From a virus: 64,000 nucleotides of DNA. Shown piece by piece: positions 31,835 to 40,355 of this stretch. The notes below the pieces were generated by a model. It did no database searches. It was not told where the DNA came from and saw nothing but the letters and a program-made list of their open reading frames with translations. The position numbers were made by a program, and so were the translations under genes. The stretch covers positions 62,001-126,000 of the IMG/VR virus record IMGVR_UViG_3300048438_000153. One strand, given 5' to 3'. The stretch's first letter is position 1; each line of letters begins with the position of its first letter.

Positions 31835-33346
31835 TTAGTTAATACTACCAAGAGAAGAGTCCATCATATCCATCAGTTCGAGCAAGTTTTCACCTGATGT
31901 TCTTTCTCCGAGAGAGTCATCTAGTTGACTCATAAGAGAAAGAAGATTCTCACCCGCTGTGCGCCCTAGTGGGTAGCTCGGAGTCCCTATTGTGTTAGCG
32001 ACCTCAATGAACTTATCCACGTCGAAGCTGATCGTGTCGAAGCCTTGCAAGATCGCTTTCTCGATGTTTCTTTCTACATACCCCTGTGAGATGAAGTTTA
32101 AGACAATCATCGGACTCACATAGTAGTCAATCGTGTTTTGGCGTTCCATATGACTCAGACCTTGAGAAGCCCTCTCAAGAGCGTCATTAAAGAACTCTGA
32201 GACCTCATCAGCTACGAGTTTCTTAAGATCCGCTGTGCCTCTCTGCACGAGCGCCTTAATCGCTGTGTGGAGATCCTCTTGCTCCTCCTCAAAGTGATCA
32301 TAAAACTTGCGAGTGGCTTTCAGCATACGGAAGTCTCTTGGCTCAAGACCACAACTACCGACCTTCGATTTGACATATCTTCTTAAATAGTTGTAGTCGT
32401 ATTGAAAGCCACTTAAGCCTCTAAAGATGGGGAGCTGTGACTCAGGATCTCCACTACCTAAACCTACCTCTTCTGAGGCTTTCTCTATGTAGGGTGTAAG
32501 AGCCTCTATGATTTCTGTGTTAGAGAGCTCCGCTATGTTATCGACACCACTCTTACCGACGAACTTGATTTGAACAAAGTCCTCTCGAAACTCAGTGATG
32601 TGGGAGGGGCGAAGAGAAGAAGCGCCAAACGTAGAGATCTCTTCAACTACATTACCCCCACTGTCTTTTCTGACTGTCTTTCCGATTTTCTGAGATCCCG
32701 GCCTAATACCCGTCTCCATCATAATCGCAGTCAAGATCGCGCTAAGTCTGAGGTCTTCATGAGGGCTCTTCATATCAGTTAAGACTTCATCAACAAGATC
32801 GTTATAGTTGGATATCATATTAGCGAGGAGATCATGCTTATGGAGAAGATCTCTACCTTGGTTACCTACCCTATCACGCACCTGAGAAATATTACCCGCA
32901 TCGTCGAGTTTAAAAACGATGTTTCTCGGGAGATACTTTCGGATTGCCTGTGGGATTCTTTCTCTTACAGACGCCTGCTCGACGAAGAGGAGCTTATACT
33001 CGAACCCTTGATCTGCGTATCTCTTAACCCTTCCCTCCTCAATAGGAGTGACAGGCTCACCCTCAAAGAGAAGAGTCACTAGGAGGTTGAGCGCGCCGTT
33101 TCTGACGCGGTTAGATCCCTCAGCTTCTTCGAGAGTACCCATGTAAGTGTCTAGGTACTTCTCGACTTCAGAGAAAGCAGAAATGTACTTCTTGAATCTA
33201 GGCTTCTTATCGAAAGAAGCCACGTTTACTTTCTTATTGATTTTAGCGTGGAGCTTAATGAACTCCCTAACAGCCTTACGAGCGTGCTTGATCTGATTCT
33301 TTGCGTCTCGGACGTTGAGCGCGTCAGCTTGTATTTGAAATCCCAT
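31835..33346 (-). CDS. DNA topoisomerase IB with duplicated C-terminal peptide
   Basis: 503 residues. The catalytic core fits type IB topoisomerases: METGIRPGS (Arg215), FGASSLRPSHI, KFVGKSG (Lys265), PRDFRMLKATRKF (Arg340) and NTIDYYVSP, with Asn404 in the place of the usual His and a tyrosine at 408 or 409 as nucleophile. The bacterial enzyme of Deinococcus also has Asn there. It should relax supercoils by single-strand cleavage with a 3'-phosphotyrosine link. The N-terminal domain to about 160 is helical and basic. Residues 462-480 and 482-500 are a duplicated R-T-x-G-E-N-L-L-x-L-M-x-x-x-D-x-S-L-G. AGGAGAAAG precedes the start. A tyrosine recombinase is the less likely alternative. Confidence 0.75.
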   Translation of the reverse strand: MGFQIQADALNVRDAKNQIKHARKAVREFIKLHAKINKKVNVASFDKKPRFKKYISAFSEVEKYLDTYMGTLEEAEGSNRVRNGALNLLVTLLFEGEPVTPIEEGRVKRYADQGFEYKLLFVEQASVRERIPQAIRKYLPRNIVFKLDDAGNISQVRDRVGNQGRDLLHKHDLLANMISNYNDLVDEVLTDMKSPHEDLRLSAILTAIMMETGIRPGSQKIGKTVRKDSGGNVVEEISTFGASSLRPSHITEFREDFVQIKFVGKSGVDNIAELSNTEIIEALTPYIEKASEEVGLGSGDPESQLPIFRGLSGFQYDYNYLRRYVKSKVGSCGLEPRDFRMLKATRKFYDHFEEEQEDLHTAIKALVQRGTADLKKLVADEVSEFFNDALERASQGLSHMERQNTIDYYVSPMIVLNFISQGYVERNIEKAILQGFDTISFDVDKFIEVANTIGTPSYPLGRTAGENLLSLMSQLDDSLGERTSGENLLELMDMMDSSLGSIN

Positions 33347-33362
33347 TTCTTTCTCCTATCTT

Positions 33363-33689
33363 TTAAAGAGTGCCGTCGAACTTCTCGTCATCAGTAATTG
33401 CACCTAGAGGCTCTGATGGAGAAATGGGTTTCTTAGGGGGAGGTGTGGGCGCTTCCTTGTCGATAGCAGAGACAGCGATGTGTGTGTACTTGTCGAGTGC
33501 AGCCTGACCCAAAATGTAGCCTATCTGAATGAACCCACTAGTCACGATCATAGAAACGAGCACCATGAAAGCATAGTGCTCGATCTTAGTCTGATACTCC
33601 CAAATCACATAGAACATGAGAATCTTCCACCCGAGATCGGCGATGAGGTAGGCGAGGAACTTCTTACTCTTTAAAGGCAACTTGTCCAT
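33363..33689 (-). CDS. Two-helix membrane protein, 108 residues
   Basis: A basic N-terminus (MDKLPLKSKKF) is followed by hydrophobic helices at about 12-28 (LAYLIADLGWKILMFYVI) and 41-62 (FMVLVSMIVTSGFIQIGYIL), then a proline-rich polar tail (PTPPPKKPISPSEP). This layout fits a holin-like or inner-membrane phage protein. No signal cleavage site is evident. It lies between the topoisomerase gene and a 124-residue gene on the same strand. A lysis role is possible but nothing here proves it. Confidence 0.55.
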   Translation of the reverse strand: MDKLPLKSKKFLAYLIADLGWKILMFYVIWEYQTKIEHYAFMVLVSMIVTSGFIQIGYILGQAALDKYTHIAVSAIDKEAPTPPPKKPISPSEPLGAITDDEKFDGTL

Positions 33690-33749
33690 GATAGTGGTTC
33701 TCTTTCTTATCGAGGTATTCTAGCTCTCTTTGAGGATAAAGAAAGTATC

Positions 33750-34124
33750 TCAGCGCGCGAGGGGCTTGATGTTGACTGTCAAACCACTCTTCGCCCCCGA
33801 TGGCTTCGCTTTCCCCCTAAGCTGACCTAGCATGGGGTCATTTATTCTGAGGTTGTTCATTCCTGTCTGAAAGTCATCCTCCTCCTGTTGCTGATACTTG
33901 TTCGTTTTCAGCACAGAGGGGTGTTCCTCAATCAGCGTCTCAAGCCTGTACTGCTCTTCAGGGAGGAGCGTTGGGAGGAGCTGAAAGAAATCCTTTCTCG
34001 CTGACGGGTATATCTTAAGGAACTCCAAGATGACCTCATCATCAAGTACAGGTGGGTTCTGTGGGTTCGTGTTGCTTCCCTTGAGGGACACTCCACCCTG
34101 AGCGTTGATCCAAAAGTTGCCCAT
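33750..34124 (-). CDS. Hypothetical protein, 124 residues
   Basis: A Gln/Asn/Pro-rich N-terminus (MGNFWINAQGGVSLKGSNTN) is followed by a helical VILEFLKIYPSARKDFFQLL region and a low-complexity QQQEEDD linker. The C-terminus is basic (KAKPSGAKSG). AAGGAGAG precedes the start and lies in an inverted repeat shared with the polymerase gene. No family is recognised. Confidence 0.5.
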   Translation of the reverse strand: MGNFWINAQGGVSLKGSNTNPQNPPVLDDEVILEFLKIYPSARKDFFQLLPTLLPEEQYRLETLIEEHPSVLKTNKYQQQEEDDFQTGMNNLRINDPMLGQLRGKAKPSGAKSGLTVNIKPLAR

Positions 34125-34127
34125 GAT

Positions 34128-34186
34128 CTCTCCTTATTCTGATATGTATCTCCACCTATCACCCTCCCATAAAAGAATAAGGAGAG
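34128..34186. promoter_or_regulatory. 13-bp perfect inverted repeat between divergent genes
   Basis: CTCTCCTTATTCT (34128-34140) and AGAATAAGGAGAG (34174-34186) are exact complements with a 33-nt spacer. Each arm supplies the ribosome binding site of one divergent gene (33750 gene and DNA polymerase). The left arm also overlaps the promoter-like element at 34137. Confidence 0.65.
34137..34146 (+). promoter_or_regulatory. Putative promoter element TTCTGATATG
   Basis: Forty-three nt before the DNA polymerase start, matching the shared plus-strand element. Confidence 0.45.
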
Positions 34187-34189
34187 CGA

Positions 34190-36868
34190 ATGTTTGACGA
34201 CTTTCTCGCAGACATAAGACGACCTGTCATAGAGTCCTACGAATGGATGAAAGAATGTGACCTAATCTTAGGCACGAAAGAGAACATAACTCAAGCCATT
34301 GACGAGTGCATGGCGGTTGAAGTCTACGGTTGCGACATCGAGACTACAGGACTTGACAACCGCGTCTTTGAAGGGCGCACGATGGACTCTATCGTGGGTA
34401 TCGGGATCGCGCCATCTCACGACAAGGCTTATTACTTTCCTATCGGACACAAGTCAGGCTCAGAGTATAACATTCCTTGGTCAATCATCGGACGAGAGTT
34501 TGGGCGTCTGTTCGACCCTTCCACGAAAGCCCGACCTGTCTTCCACAACATCTCTTTCGACGCGCCTTTCTTAGAGTACAACGGCTTCTTCTCGCTCGGG
34601 AAAGATCGGTGGGATGACCACAAGAAATGGGAAGACTCTCTCATCATCAAGTACCTCCTCAACCCACGTCAAAAAGGAGGGCGTGGGCTTAAGGCTCTGT
34701 CAGACAAGCTCTGTGACATGAAGATGATTGAGCTCAATGAGCTATTCCCCCCTGAAGAGGAACAGCGAGACTACTCGACCATTGACCCTTCATGGCAACC
34801 TTGTGTACTCTACGCGGCGGCTGATCCTCTCTGTACTCTCAGAATATGGGATATCATGAGAAAGGAATACGAAGATGCGCCTGAGCACTCTGACTCGATG
34901 TATAACCTCGAAAAGATGTGCTGTATCGCCACCTCATGGATGCACCGATGCCGAGTGTATATTGACCCTGAGAAAGCGATGGAGTCAGCGATTGAAGGTC
35001 AGCGCCTATGGTGGGAGAGTCTACTAGAGGTATATAAGGGCGCGTCTAAGATTCTAGAGAGAGACATCACACCCTCTTTCGTCAAGATCATGCGCGATGG
35101 ATCAAGAGGTCTGATCGAGCCCTTCGACCCCCGAGCCATCTCTGAGGGAGGGAGCGCCAACTACAAAGTGATCGTACAGGAAGCTCGAAGATACGCGCAA
35201 AACACCGCACCTGATCCAACTCAAAAGATCAGTAAGAGTGTGGCTCTGCTCGGTAAGTCTGCTGGTACTGAGAAAGTGGAGTTTCCCTATACGTATGACG
35301 TTCTCTCTCCTCAACAGCTAGGTTTGCTCTTGAGAGAGTTGGGAGTAGATGGTCTGCTCGCCTCTGAGAAGTCAGGCCAAGTAGTCACTAAGGGAGAAGT
35401 TCTCGATGAGGTCATCGAGAAAAACTCTGAGAAACTCCCTTTCATGAAGAAAGTGAAGAACCTCCGTGTTCTCGTCAAGGCGCTCAGCCAATACCTCATC
35501 CCTTTCATAGAGGACATTGGATCTGACGGTACGCTGAAGCCGAAGTTCGATCAGTTCAGTGCTGACACAGGGCGTTTTTCGTGTAAGACTAACAGTAAGC
35601 CCCATATCGTGAGAGACGGCGGTTGTCGCGTACCTTTTCAGGGCATCCCCGCCTATGGAAAAGACAAAGACAAGAAGCCCGCGATCATTTCTTACATGAG
35701 AGATTGTATAGTCGCGCGCGAAGAAGGGTGGTGGCTGACCGCGATTGACTACGCAGGTGTAGAGCTAAGACTCGTAACTAACCTCTCGAAAGAGCCCCTG
35801 TGGATTAAAGCTTTCTTCGAGTGTTCAGACTGTGGGCAACAGTACCCTAGAGAGATGGGGGAAGATGAGATTCCCACACCGACTCCAACCTATTGTGTGT
35901 GTGGGTCGGATCGCATAGGTGATCTGCACACTGTAACTGCGGTTGCTTTCTACGGCGAGGGCGCTAAGGGAAAACCTGATTGGAAAGACAAGCGAGGGAA
36001 CGGAAAGGGATGTAACTTCGCCCTTTCTTACGGAGGCACAGGGAAAGCTGTTCAGCGCACTATCAAGTGCTCTGCTAAGGAAGGGGACGAAAAGTATAAG
36101 ACTTTCACGAGCACTTACAAGACACTCGCCTCTTGGTGGGGGAAACAGAACAAGTTCGCCCATAAACATGGCTATGTTAAGACGGCTTTCGGACGAGTTC
36201 AGCCCCTCCCTGATATCCACGACGAGGATTACAGAAAGTCCTCGAAAGAGGAGAGAAAGGCGGTGAATGGACCTGTTCAGGGAACGAGCGCGGATATCAC
36301 GAAGCTCGCGATGAGTCTCATCTACAGAGAGGTTAAGAAACGAGGGTGGTTCGATAAGCTCAAGATGATCCTTACAGTCCACGACGAGATTGTCTTTGAG
36401 ATCCATGAAGACGTGATCGGAGAGGCTATCCCTGTACTGACTCAGATTATGGCGAGAAACAAAGCAATCGCCAATCAGGGATGGGAAGTCCCTCTCCTTG
36501 TAGACGTAGAGATCGGAAAGACGTGGGGAGTGCCATACGACCTCAAAGACTTAAGGCGAGGGTACAAGGAAAAGCTCGTACCTGACGGCGTTGATGAAAA
36601 GGGGGAGAAGAAGTACAGAGAGGAGCGCGTTCCTGTGCCTGAATCACTCGCTAAGATTTTCTATGTGGGGAGTGAGGCTGATGAGCCTTCTTCAAGCTCG
36701 CCTGAGAAAGAAGAAGGCTCAGGTTCTTCATCCGAAAGCCCCTCTAAGACTTATGTGCTTAAAGAGCTTTCTCAGGACTCCGCGTTCGATTTGGGTATGT
36801 GGCTCTCCCATAATACGGACGGTGTTGTAACGTATGAGGGGAGAGACATCACGGCGCTGTTTTCTTAG
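34190..36868 (+). CDS. Family A DNA polymerase with 3'-5' exonuclease and zinc-ribbon insert
   Basis: 892 residues. Exonuclease motifs are intact: CDIETTG (Asp49, Glu51), HNISFDAPF (Asp124), YAAADPL (Tyr208, Asp212). Polymerase motif A is DYAGVELR (Asp520). Motif B is R-G-N-G-K-G-C-N-F-A-L-S-Y-G (Arg602, Lys606, Phe610, Tyr614), with Phe at the position equivalent to E. coli Phe762. Motif C is VHDE (731-733). Between motifs A and B, residues 545-571 hold C-x2-C and C-x-C, a zinc-ribbon-like insertion absent from the standard fold. The C-terminus has a Ser/Glu-rich linker (about 808-835) and a short folded end. It is the replicative polymerase of this phage. Residues 224-245 and about 310-400 contain further insertions of unknown role. 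The 3' end overlaps the convergent gene by four bases. Confidence 0.95.
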   Translation: MFDDFLADIRRPVIESYEWMKECDLILGTKENITQAIDECMAVEVYGCDIETTGLDNRVFEGRTMDSIVGIGIAPSHDKAYYFPIGHKSGSEYNIPWSIIGREFGRLFDPSTKARPVFHNISFDAPFLEYNGFFSLGKDRWDDHKKWEDSLIIKYLLNPRQKGGRGLKALSDKLCDMKMIELNELFPPEEEQRDYSTIDPSWQPCVLYAAADPLCTLRIWDIMRKEYEDAPEHSDSMYNLEKMCCIATSWMHRCRVYIDPEKAMESAIEGQRLWWESLLEVYKGASKILERDITPSFVKIMRDGSRGLIEPFDPRAISEGGSANYKVIVQEARRYAQNTAPDPTQKISKSVALLGKSAGTEKVEFPYTYDVLSPQQLGLLLRELGVDGLLASEKSGQVVTKGEVLDEVIEKNSEKLPFMKKVKNLRVLVKALSQYLIPFIEDIGSDGTLKPKFDQFSADTGRFSCKTNSKPHIVRDGGCRVPFQGIPAYGKDKDKKPAIISYMRDCIVAREEGWWLTAIDYAGVELRLVTNLSKEPLWIKAFFECSDCGQQYPREMGEDEIPTPTPTYCVCGSDRIGDLHTVTAVAFYGEGAKGKPDWKDKRGNGKGCNFALSYGGTGKAVQRTIKCSAKEGDEKYKTFTSTYKTLASWWGKQNKFAHKHGYVKTAFGRVQPLPDIHDEDYRKSSKEERKAVNGPVQGTSADITKLAMSLIYREVKKRGWFDKLKMILTVHDEIVFEIHEDVIGEAIPVLTQIMARNKAIANQGWEVPLLVDVEIGKTWGVPYDLKDLRRGYKEKLVPDGVDEKGEKKYREERVPVPESLAKIFYVGSEADEPSSSSPEKEEGSGSSSESPSKTYVLKELSQDSAFDLGMWLSHNTDGVVTYEGRDITALFS

Positions 36869-37959
36869 ATGCTCCAACCTATAGGGACGTATTTATCTTC
36901 AAGCCTCACGCCGTTGTAGGAGTACTGTTTCTTCTGAGGACCTATATACCTATCTCTTGTAAACTCTCTGTCAGAGTCTTCTATATACTCCTTAAGTTTA
37001 CGTCTCTCATGATCAGTCATCTTTCTTTTCTTCGGCTTATTGTCAACGTAGATGAGCTTCTTTTTGAGGACTTGCCTTAAGAAAGAGTAAGCGAGGTCAC
37101 TGTGGAGTGTGTTCCTTGCCTTCCTACCGTATGTCTCCTCTATAATGTCCGTCACCTCGTCAGCGTCAACAGCGAGGTGGGCGCTATCCGCCCAATCGTA
37201 AAGGTCTGAAGCGCCTTTTAAGAATGTCTTAATTTCAGACGAGTCAGAAAGACTAGCGAGCTTGAAATACACTTCGACCCCTCTGTACTGAAAGCAAATC
37301 GTATGGCTCTTTTCTTTTAAGAAAGAAAAGCCATGCCTCTTGAGGAGTTCATTTGATCTAAGGGTGTCTTGATACTCGGGCTTACTTTGATACATAGACT
37401 CAGAGTTCCATCTCTGATAGTATTCAGGAAACTCAGGGTACGCGCTCATCTTGTCGAGCCGAGCGATTCTCCCTCTAGAGCTATTCCTTTCTCCCCCTTC
37501 TAAATCGAGTAACTCCGTGAGCCCAATAACAGTAGAAAGAACAGAATAAAGCCCCTTTGTGGTGGAGATCACGACTGATTTCTCAAGTCCTCTTCTGTCA
37601 ATCTCATACCTAGTGATGGGGATCTGCCCCGACCTCAAGCCTGTGGGTCTAATTTTCGAGTCATAAACTCCGAATCTCTCTGTTTCGTCGTGAGTAACCT
37701 TTCCGTTAAAAACGAAAATCTCCCCCCGAAAGATAAGATTGATTCTGAGACCCCCTTTTTTTGAGATAGAGACATCGACTCGATCAACGTCGTCAAGGTT
37801 CGCTTTTATCGCGCCCTCAATCGACTCTTCTTCTTCTCTAGTGTAGCTTTTAAAGAGGTTAAGAAACCCTGACTCTGTTTCTGAAGCAAAGTGATCACCC
37901 TCAAGTCGGGCGACCCTGATCTCTAGGTCGGAAAGGATTTCTGAAGCTGTTCTTCTCAT
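36865..37959 (-). CDS. TASEI-leader protein, 364 residues
   Basis: It begins MRRTASEILSDLEIRVARLE, nearly identical to the leaders at 20394 and 29386. The following 130 residues match the 279-residue paralog in order (FLNLFKS, VDVSISKKGGLRINLIFRGE, a KVTHDETERFGVYDSKI segment, VVISTTKGLYSVL). The C-terminal half is extra: a helical QWRNSE-like region, a charged SGL/FLKEKSHTICFQYRGVEVYFK strand region and a lysine/arginine-rich KPKKRKMTDHERRKLKEYIE segment. No enzyme motif is seen. It is divergent from the 38028 gene. Virion or DNA-associated function is possible because of the basic region. Confidence 0.65.
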   Translation of the reverse strand: MRRTASEILSDLEIRVARLEGDHFASETESGFLNLFKSYTREEEESIEGAIKANLDDVDRVDVSISKKGGLRINLIFRGEIFVFNGKVTHDETERFGVYDSKIRPTGLRSGQIPITRYEIDRRGLEKSVVISTTKGLYSVLSTVIGLTELLDLEGGERNSSRGRIARLDKMSAYPEFPEYYQRWNSESMYQSKPEYQDTLRSNELLKRHGFSFLKEKSHTICFQYRGVEVYFKLASLSDSSEIKTFLKGASDLYDWADSAHLAVDADEVTDIIEETYGRKARNTLHSDLAYSFLRQVLKKKLIYVDNKPKKRKMTDHERRKLKEYIEDSDREFTRDRYIGPQKKQYSYNGVRLEDKYVPIGWSI

Positions 37960-37976
37960 GGTCTGAGCTCCCTTTC

Positions 37977-37986
37977 TTTGATATGG
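37977..37986 (+). promoter_or_regulatory. Putative promoter element TTTGATATGG
   Basis: Forty-one nt before the 38028 start. It is probably the entry point of the modification island run (38028 onward), since no further copy is seen before 47364. Confidence 0.45.
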
Positions 37987-38027
37987 TTAAGCACACATTA
38001 AAGCCAAGATAAAGAGGATACAGAAAC

Positions 38028-38606
38028 ATGAAGAAAGACCTGTTAGGAGATTGTAACGACCAAAAGATATCTGAGGTCGAGTTCACTTCCATTTTTTGCA
38101 AGAGATGTAAGAATAAAACCTGTGATCGAGCGGGTTGGGCATCTTCTTCTTGGGAAGAAAGAATGTCTACTCAAGCTGTCCGATTTCTCAAACACCCTAA
38201 TATCGTCTCTCAGTCTGAATCCTCTAGGTGGGATGGGTTAGTCAACCTAGAGTCGCTAGAGGTGACAGGATCAATCGAAGTGTGGGGAGTGCCTCAGAAA
38301 GCCCCTCCTGTAGCCTTTGAAGAAGTGAAACCTCAGCCTATCTTTGAGTCTGATTCTACTCCTCCTCTAGTACAGATAGAGACGCCTAAGTCTGAAGAGA
38401 AAGAAGAGTCAGATACCCAACAAAAAGCTGTAGAGAAAGAGCCACTTGAACCTCCTCCCCAACAGGTGAGAAGAGTAGTAAACACACCGCCTCAACAGAT
38501 CATGGTGAGCGGTATAGATAATACACCTAAGAGGAAGTCTTTCGATGAGTGGGCTGTCCCGACTAACAAGCTCAACATCGGCGGTACGTTTAAGATGGGA
38601 GGCTAA
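38028..38606 (+). CDS. Hypothetical protein with N-terminal cysteine cluster
   Basis: 192 residues. FCKRCKNKTCDRAGW near residue 23 is a compact C-x2-C-x4-C cluster that probably binds a metal. The middle (about 100-150) is a Pro/Glu/Ser-rich unfolded linker. The C-terminus (KSFDEWAVPTNKLNIGGTFKMGG) is short and basic. AAAGAGGATACAG precedes the start. It is the first gene after the promoter-like element leading to the methyltransferase array, so it may belong to that system. No known family. Confidence 0.5.
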   Translation: MKKDLLGDCNDQKISEVEFTSIFCKRCKNKTCDRAGWASSSWEERMSTQAVRFLKHPNIVSQSESSRWDGLVNLESLEVTGSIEVWGVPQKAPPVAFEEVKPQPIFESDSTPPLVQIETPKSEEKEESDTQQKAVEKEPLEPPPQQVRRVVNTPPQQIMVSGIDNTPKRKSFDEWAVPTNKLNIGGTFKMGG

Positions 38607-38608
38607 AT

Positions 38609-38839
38609 ATGAGCGAAGAAATGGTCATAGCAAGTTTAGTTAGGAGCGGTGAGATTGTGGTCTGTGGGTACAATTACAAACAGAAACTCAGGATCGACCC
38701 TGAGTGCTACAGGCTCATCGTGACTAAGCCAAATCAAATTAAAGACGAGAGCAAGAAGATCCACTTCATTGGGAGTCTTTCAGATGAAGAAAGAAGAATT
38801 TGGAGATCTTACATGGAGGCGCGTAAGTCCTCTAGGTAA
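38609..38839 (+). CDS. Small hypothetical protein, 76 residues
   Basis: It starts two bases after the previous stop. The beta-rich MVIASLVRSGEIVVCGYNYK and IDPECYRLIVTKPNQIK could be a small fold, with a helical C-terminus (SDEERRIWRSYME). Not recognised. The next gene overlaps its end. Confidence 0.45.
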   Translation: MSEEMVIASLVRSGEIVVCGYNYKQKLRIDPECYRLIVTKPNQIKDESKKIHFIGSLSDEERRIWRSYMEARKSSR

Positions 38840-39161
38840 GATCCCCCGCAAGCATATTAGAAAGTTCCTCAACAAAGACCCTGAAACCATTGATATTATT
38901 AAGAAATGGCTCGACAAGAATGGGCTGATCATTCTCTTTACTCAAAGAAAAGCAAAGGGGTGGGAAAAAGTTTGGGCCACAGATGGGGGCAATATCTATA
39001 TGAATGATGAGGATCACAACCCTACTTCAGAAGAACTCGACATAAGGATCAGGAAAGTATCTGTGAAAGAGCAAGAGCCATTGCGCGAGGATCTGCTAGG
39101 GAAAGACGTGTCTTTGAGAGACAAACTAGAATACTTAAAAGAGATGGAAAGACCCCTGTAA
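38784..39161 (+). CDS. Hypothetical protein, 125 residues
   Basis: I choose the ATG at 38784 (GGGAG eight bases upstream), which overlaps the preceding gene by 56 nt; a TTG at 38769 is possible. It has basic GKIPRKHIRKFLNKDPETID and helical ends. There is no domain I know. Its stop overlaps the start of the first methyltransferase (TAATG), so the two are translationally coupled. Confidence 0.5.
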   Translation: MKKEEFGDLTWRRVSPLGKIPRKHIRKFLNKDPETIDIIKKWLDKNGLIILFTQRKAKGWEKVWATDGGNIYMNDEDHNPTSEELDIRIRKVSVKEQEPLREDLLGKDVSLRDKLEYLKEMERPL

Positions 39162-40354
39162 TGTTTTTTGAATATGATAAAGAAAAACCAAAGCTCCTAG
39201 ATGAGACAACAATAAATGGCCCGTCAGGAAACCTTTATATCCCCAAAGGGCTTTGGCAAGACATGATCAAATCTTATGAGAAAGAAGATGTCTTGAACCG
39301 CCTCCGAGACTTAATCAACAAGGGAGTGATTTCTTTCCCTTATCAACACTACAGTAAAGAGGAGGTGCTTGACGAGTTTCAGCGACTCAGGAACTCAGTA
39401 GCTTCTTTCTCTGAAAGCGAGTGGGAGTGCAACCGATTGGTGACTGAAGCCCCTCTCTCATTTAGGAGAGGTAGCTACTACACTCCCAAGTCAGCTCGGG
39501 TTGGGAGTAAGGTGTCTGATTTGTTCACACAGAGAATAAGAATGGAGGTTGGACATCAGAGGTTTCTTTCTCCTATAAGAGCGTGGGAGAGTGAAAGAAA
39601 GTCCTTTCTCAACTATCTCTTCAACCCTGATATGTTTGAAGGAGACATCAACGAAAGATGTCTCAGAGTTTCGCTGAGTATGAGGTCATACATTGCGAGT
39701 CAGTTCAAACCTGAGTCAGCTAAGGTCATTTATGATACCTTTCAAGCCAAGAGAGTCCTAGACTTCAGCGCGGGATGGGGAGATAGACTCGTCGGGTTCC
39801 TCGCAAGTAATGCTGAGAGTTATATAGGGATTGACCCTAACTCTAAACTCCACGAACCCTATCAGAAGATTGTCGATTTCTGTGACGTAGGGAAAGAAAC
39901 AAGGTTCATCTGCGCTCCCGCAGAGGAAGCAGATTTAACGGGTGTTGAGGTGGACTTTATATTCACCTCTCCTCCCTATTTCACTCTCGAAAGGTACAGT
40001 CAGGAAGACACTCAGAGTTGGAAGCGATACCCTAAAATCAACGCTTGGCTAGATGGATTTCTATTTCCTACTTTATCTAAGTGTTGGAATTGCCTTGAAG
40101 AAGGGGGGAGAGTACTCGTCAATATCGCCGACGCTTATACGAATGGAGAGCGAGAGGAAATATGTCAGCCGATGTTAAGACATATGGAATCTCTTGGGGC
40201 TACTTACGAGGGAGTCATAGGTTACGAAATGGGAGCGAGACCAGGTAAAAACATGGATAATATCGGCAAGACTTTCTGTGAGCCGATATGGGTTTGGAGC
40301 AAAGGGGAAGCTCCCGAACCTAAGTGGAAATCAGATACGTTTTTGGGAGTCTAA
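39161..40354 (+). CDS. SPPY-type DNA methyltransferase, paralog A
   Basis: 397 residues. The N-terminal domain begins MFFEYDKEKP and carries motifs shared by all four copies: a KVSD(L/Q)-F/Y-T-Q box near 117, and an S-Q-F-K-P...A-K box at 180-188. Motif I, V-L-D-F-S-A-G-W-G-D-R-L (199-210), binds AdoMet; GIDPNSKLHEPYQK (223-235) follows as motif II. Motif IV is TSPPYF (269-274). The C-terminus holds the conserved MLRHMESLGATYEGVIGYEM and the end EPIWVWSKGEAPEPKW. SPPY is typical of amino-methyltransferases that make N4-methylcytosine or N6-methyladenine. Target sequence and base cannot be read. The gene starts in TAATG overlap with the gene upstream. Confidence 0.75.
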   Translation: MFFEYDKEKPKLLDETTINGPSGNLYIPKGLWQDMIKSYEKEDVLNRLRDLINKGVISFPYQHYSKEEVLDEFQRLRNSVASFSESEWECNRLVTEAPLSFRRGSYYTPKSARVGSKVSDLFTQRIRMEVGHQRFLSPIRAWESERKSFLNYLFNPDMFEGDINERCLRVSLSMRSYIASQFKPESAKVIYDTFQAKRVLDFSAGWGDRLVGFLASNAESYIGIDPNSKLHEPYQKIVDFCDVGKETRFICAPAEEADLTGVEVDFIFTSPPYFTLERYSQEDTQSWKRYPKINAWLDGFLFPTLSKCWNCLEEGGRVLVNIADAYTNGEREEICQPMLRHMESLGATYEGVIGYEMGARPGKNMDNIGKTFCEPIWVWSKGEAPEPKWKSDTFLGV

Positions 40355-40355
40355 T

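Noticed and set aside
31835-33346. Tyrosine integrase, which would imply a temperate phage
   Set aside because: The F-V-G-K-S-G lysine motif, R-D-F-R-x-x-x-A-T and N-T...Y-x-x-P fit type IB topoisomerase better, and no att-like repeats were seen nearby.
35825-36406. Long minus-strand open frame (193 codons) inside the DNA polymerase gene
   Set aside because: It lies wholly within polymerase motifs, has no ribosome binding site and its translation is leucine/serine/arginine-rich shadow sequence.
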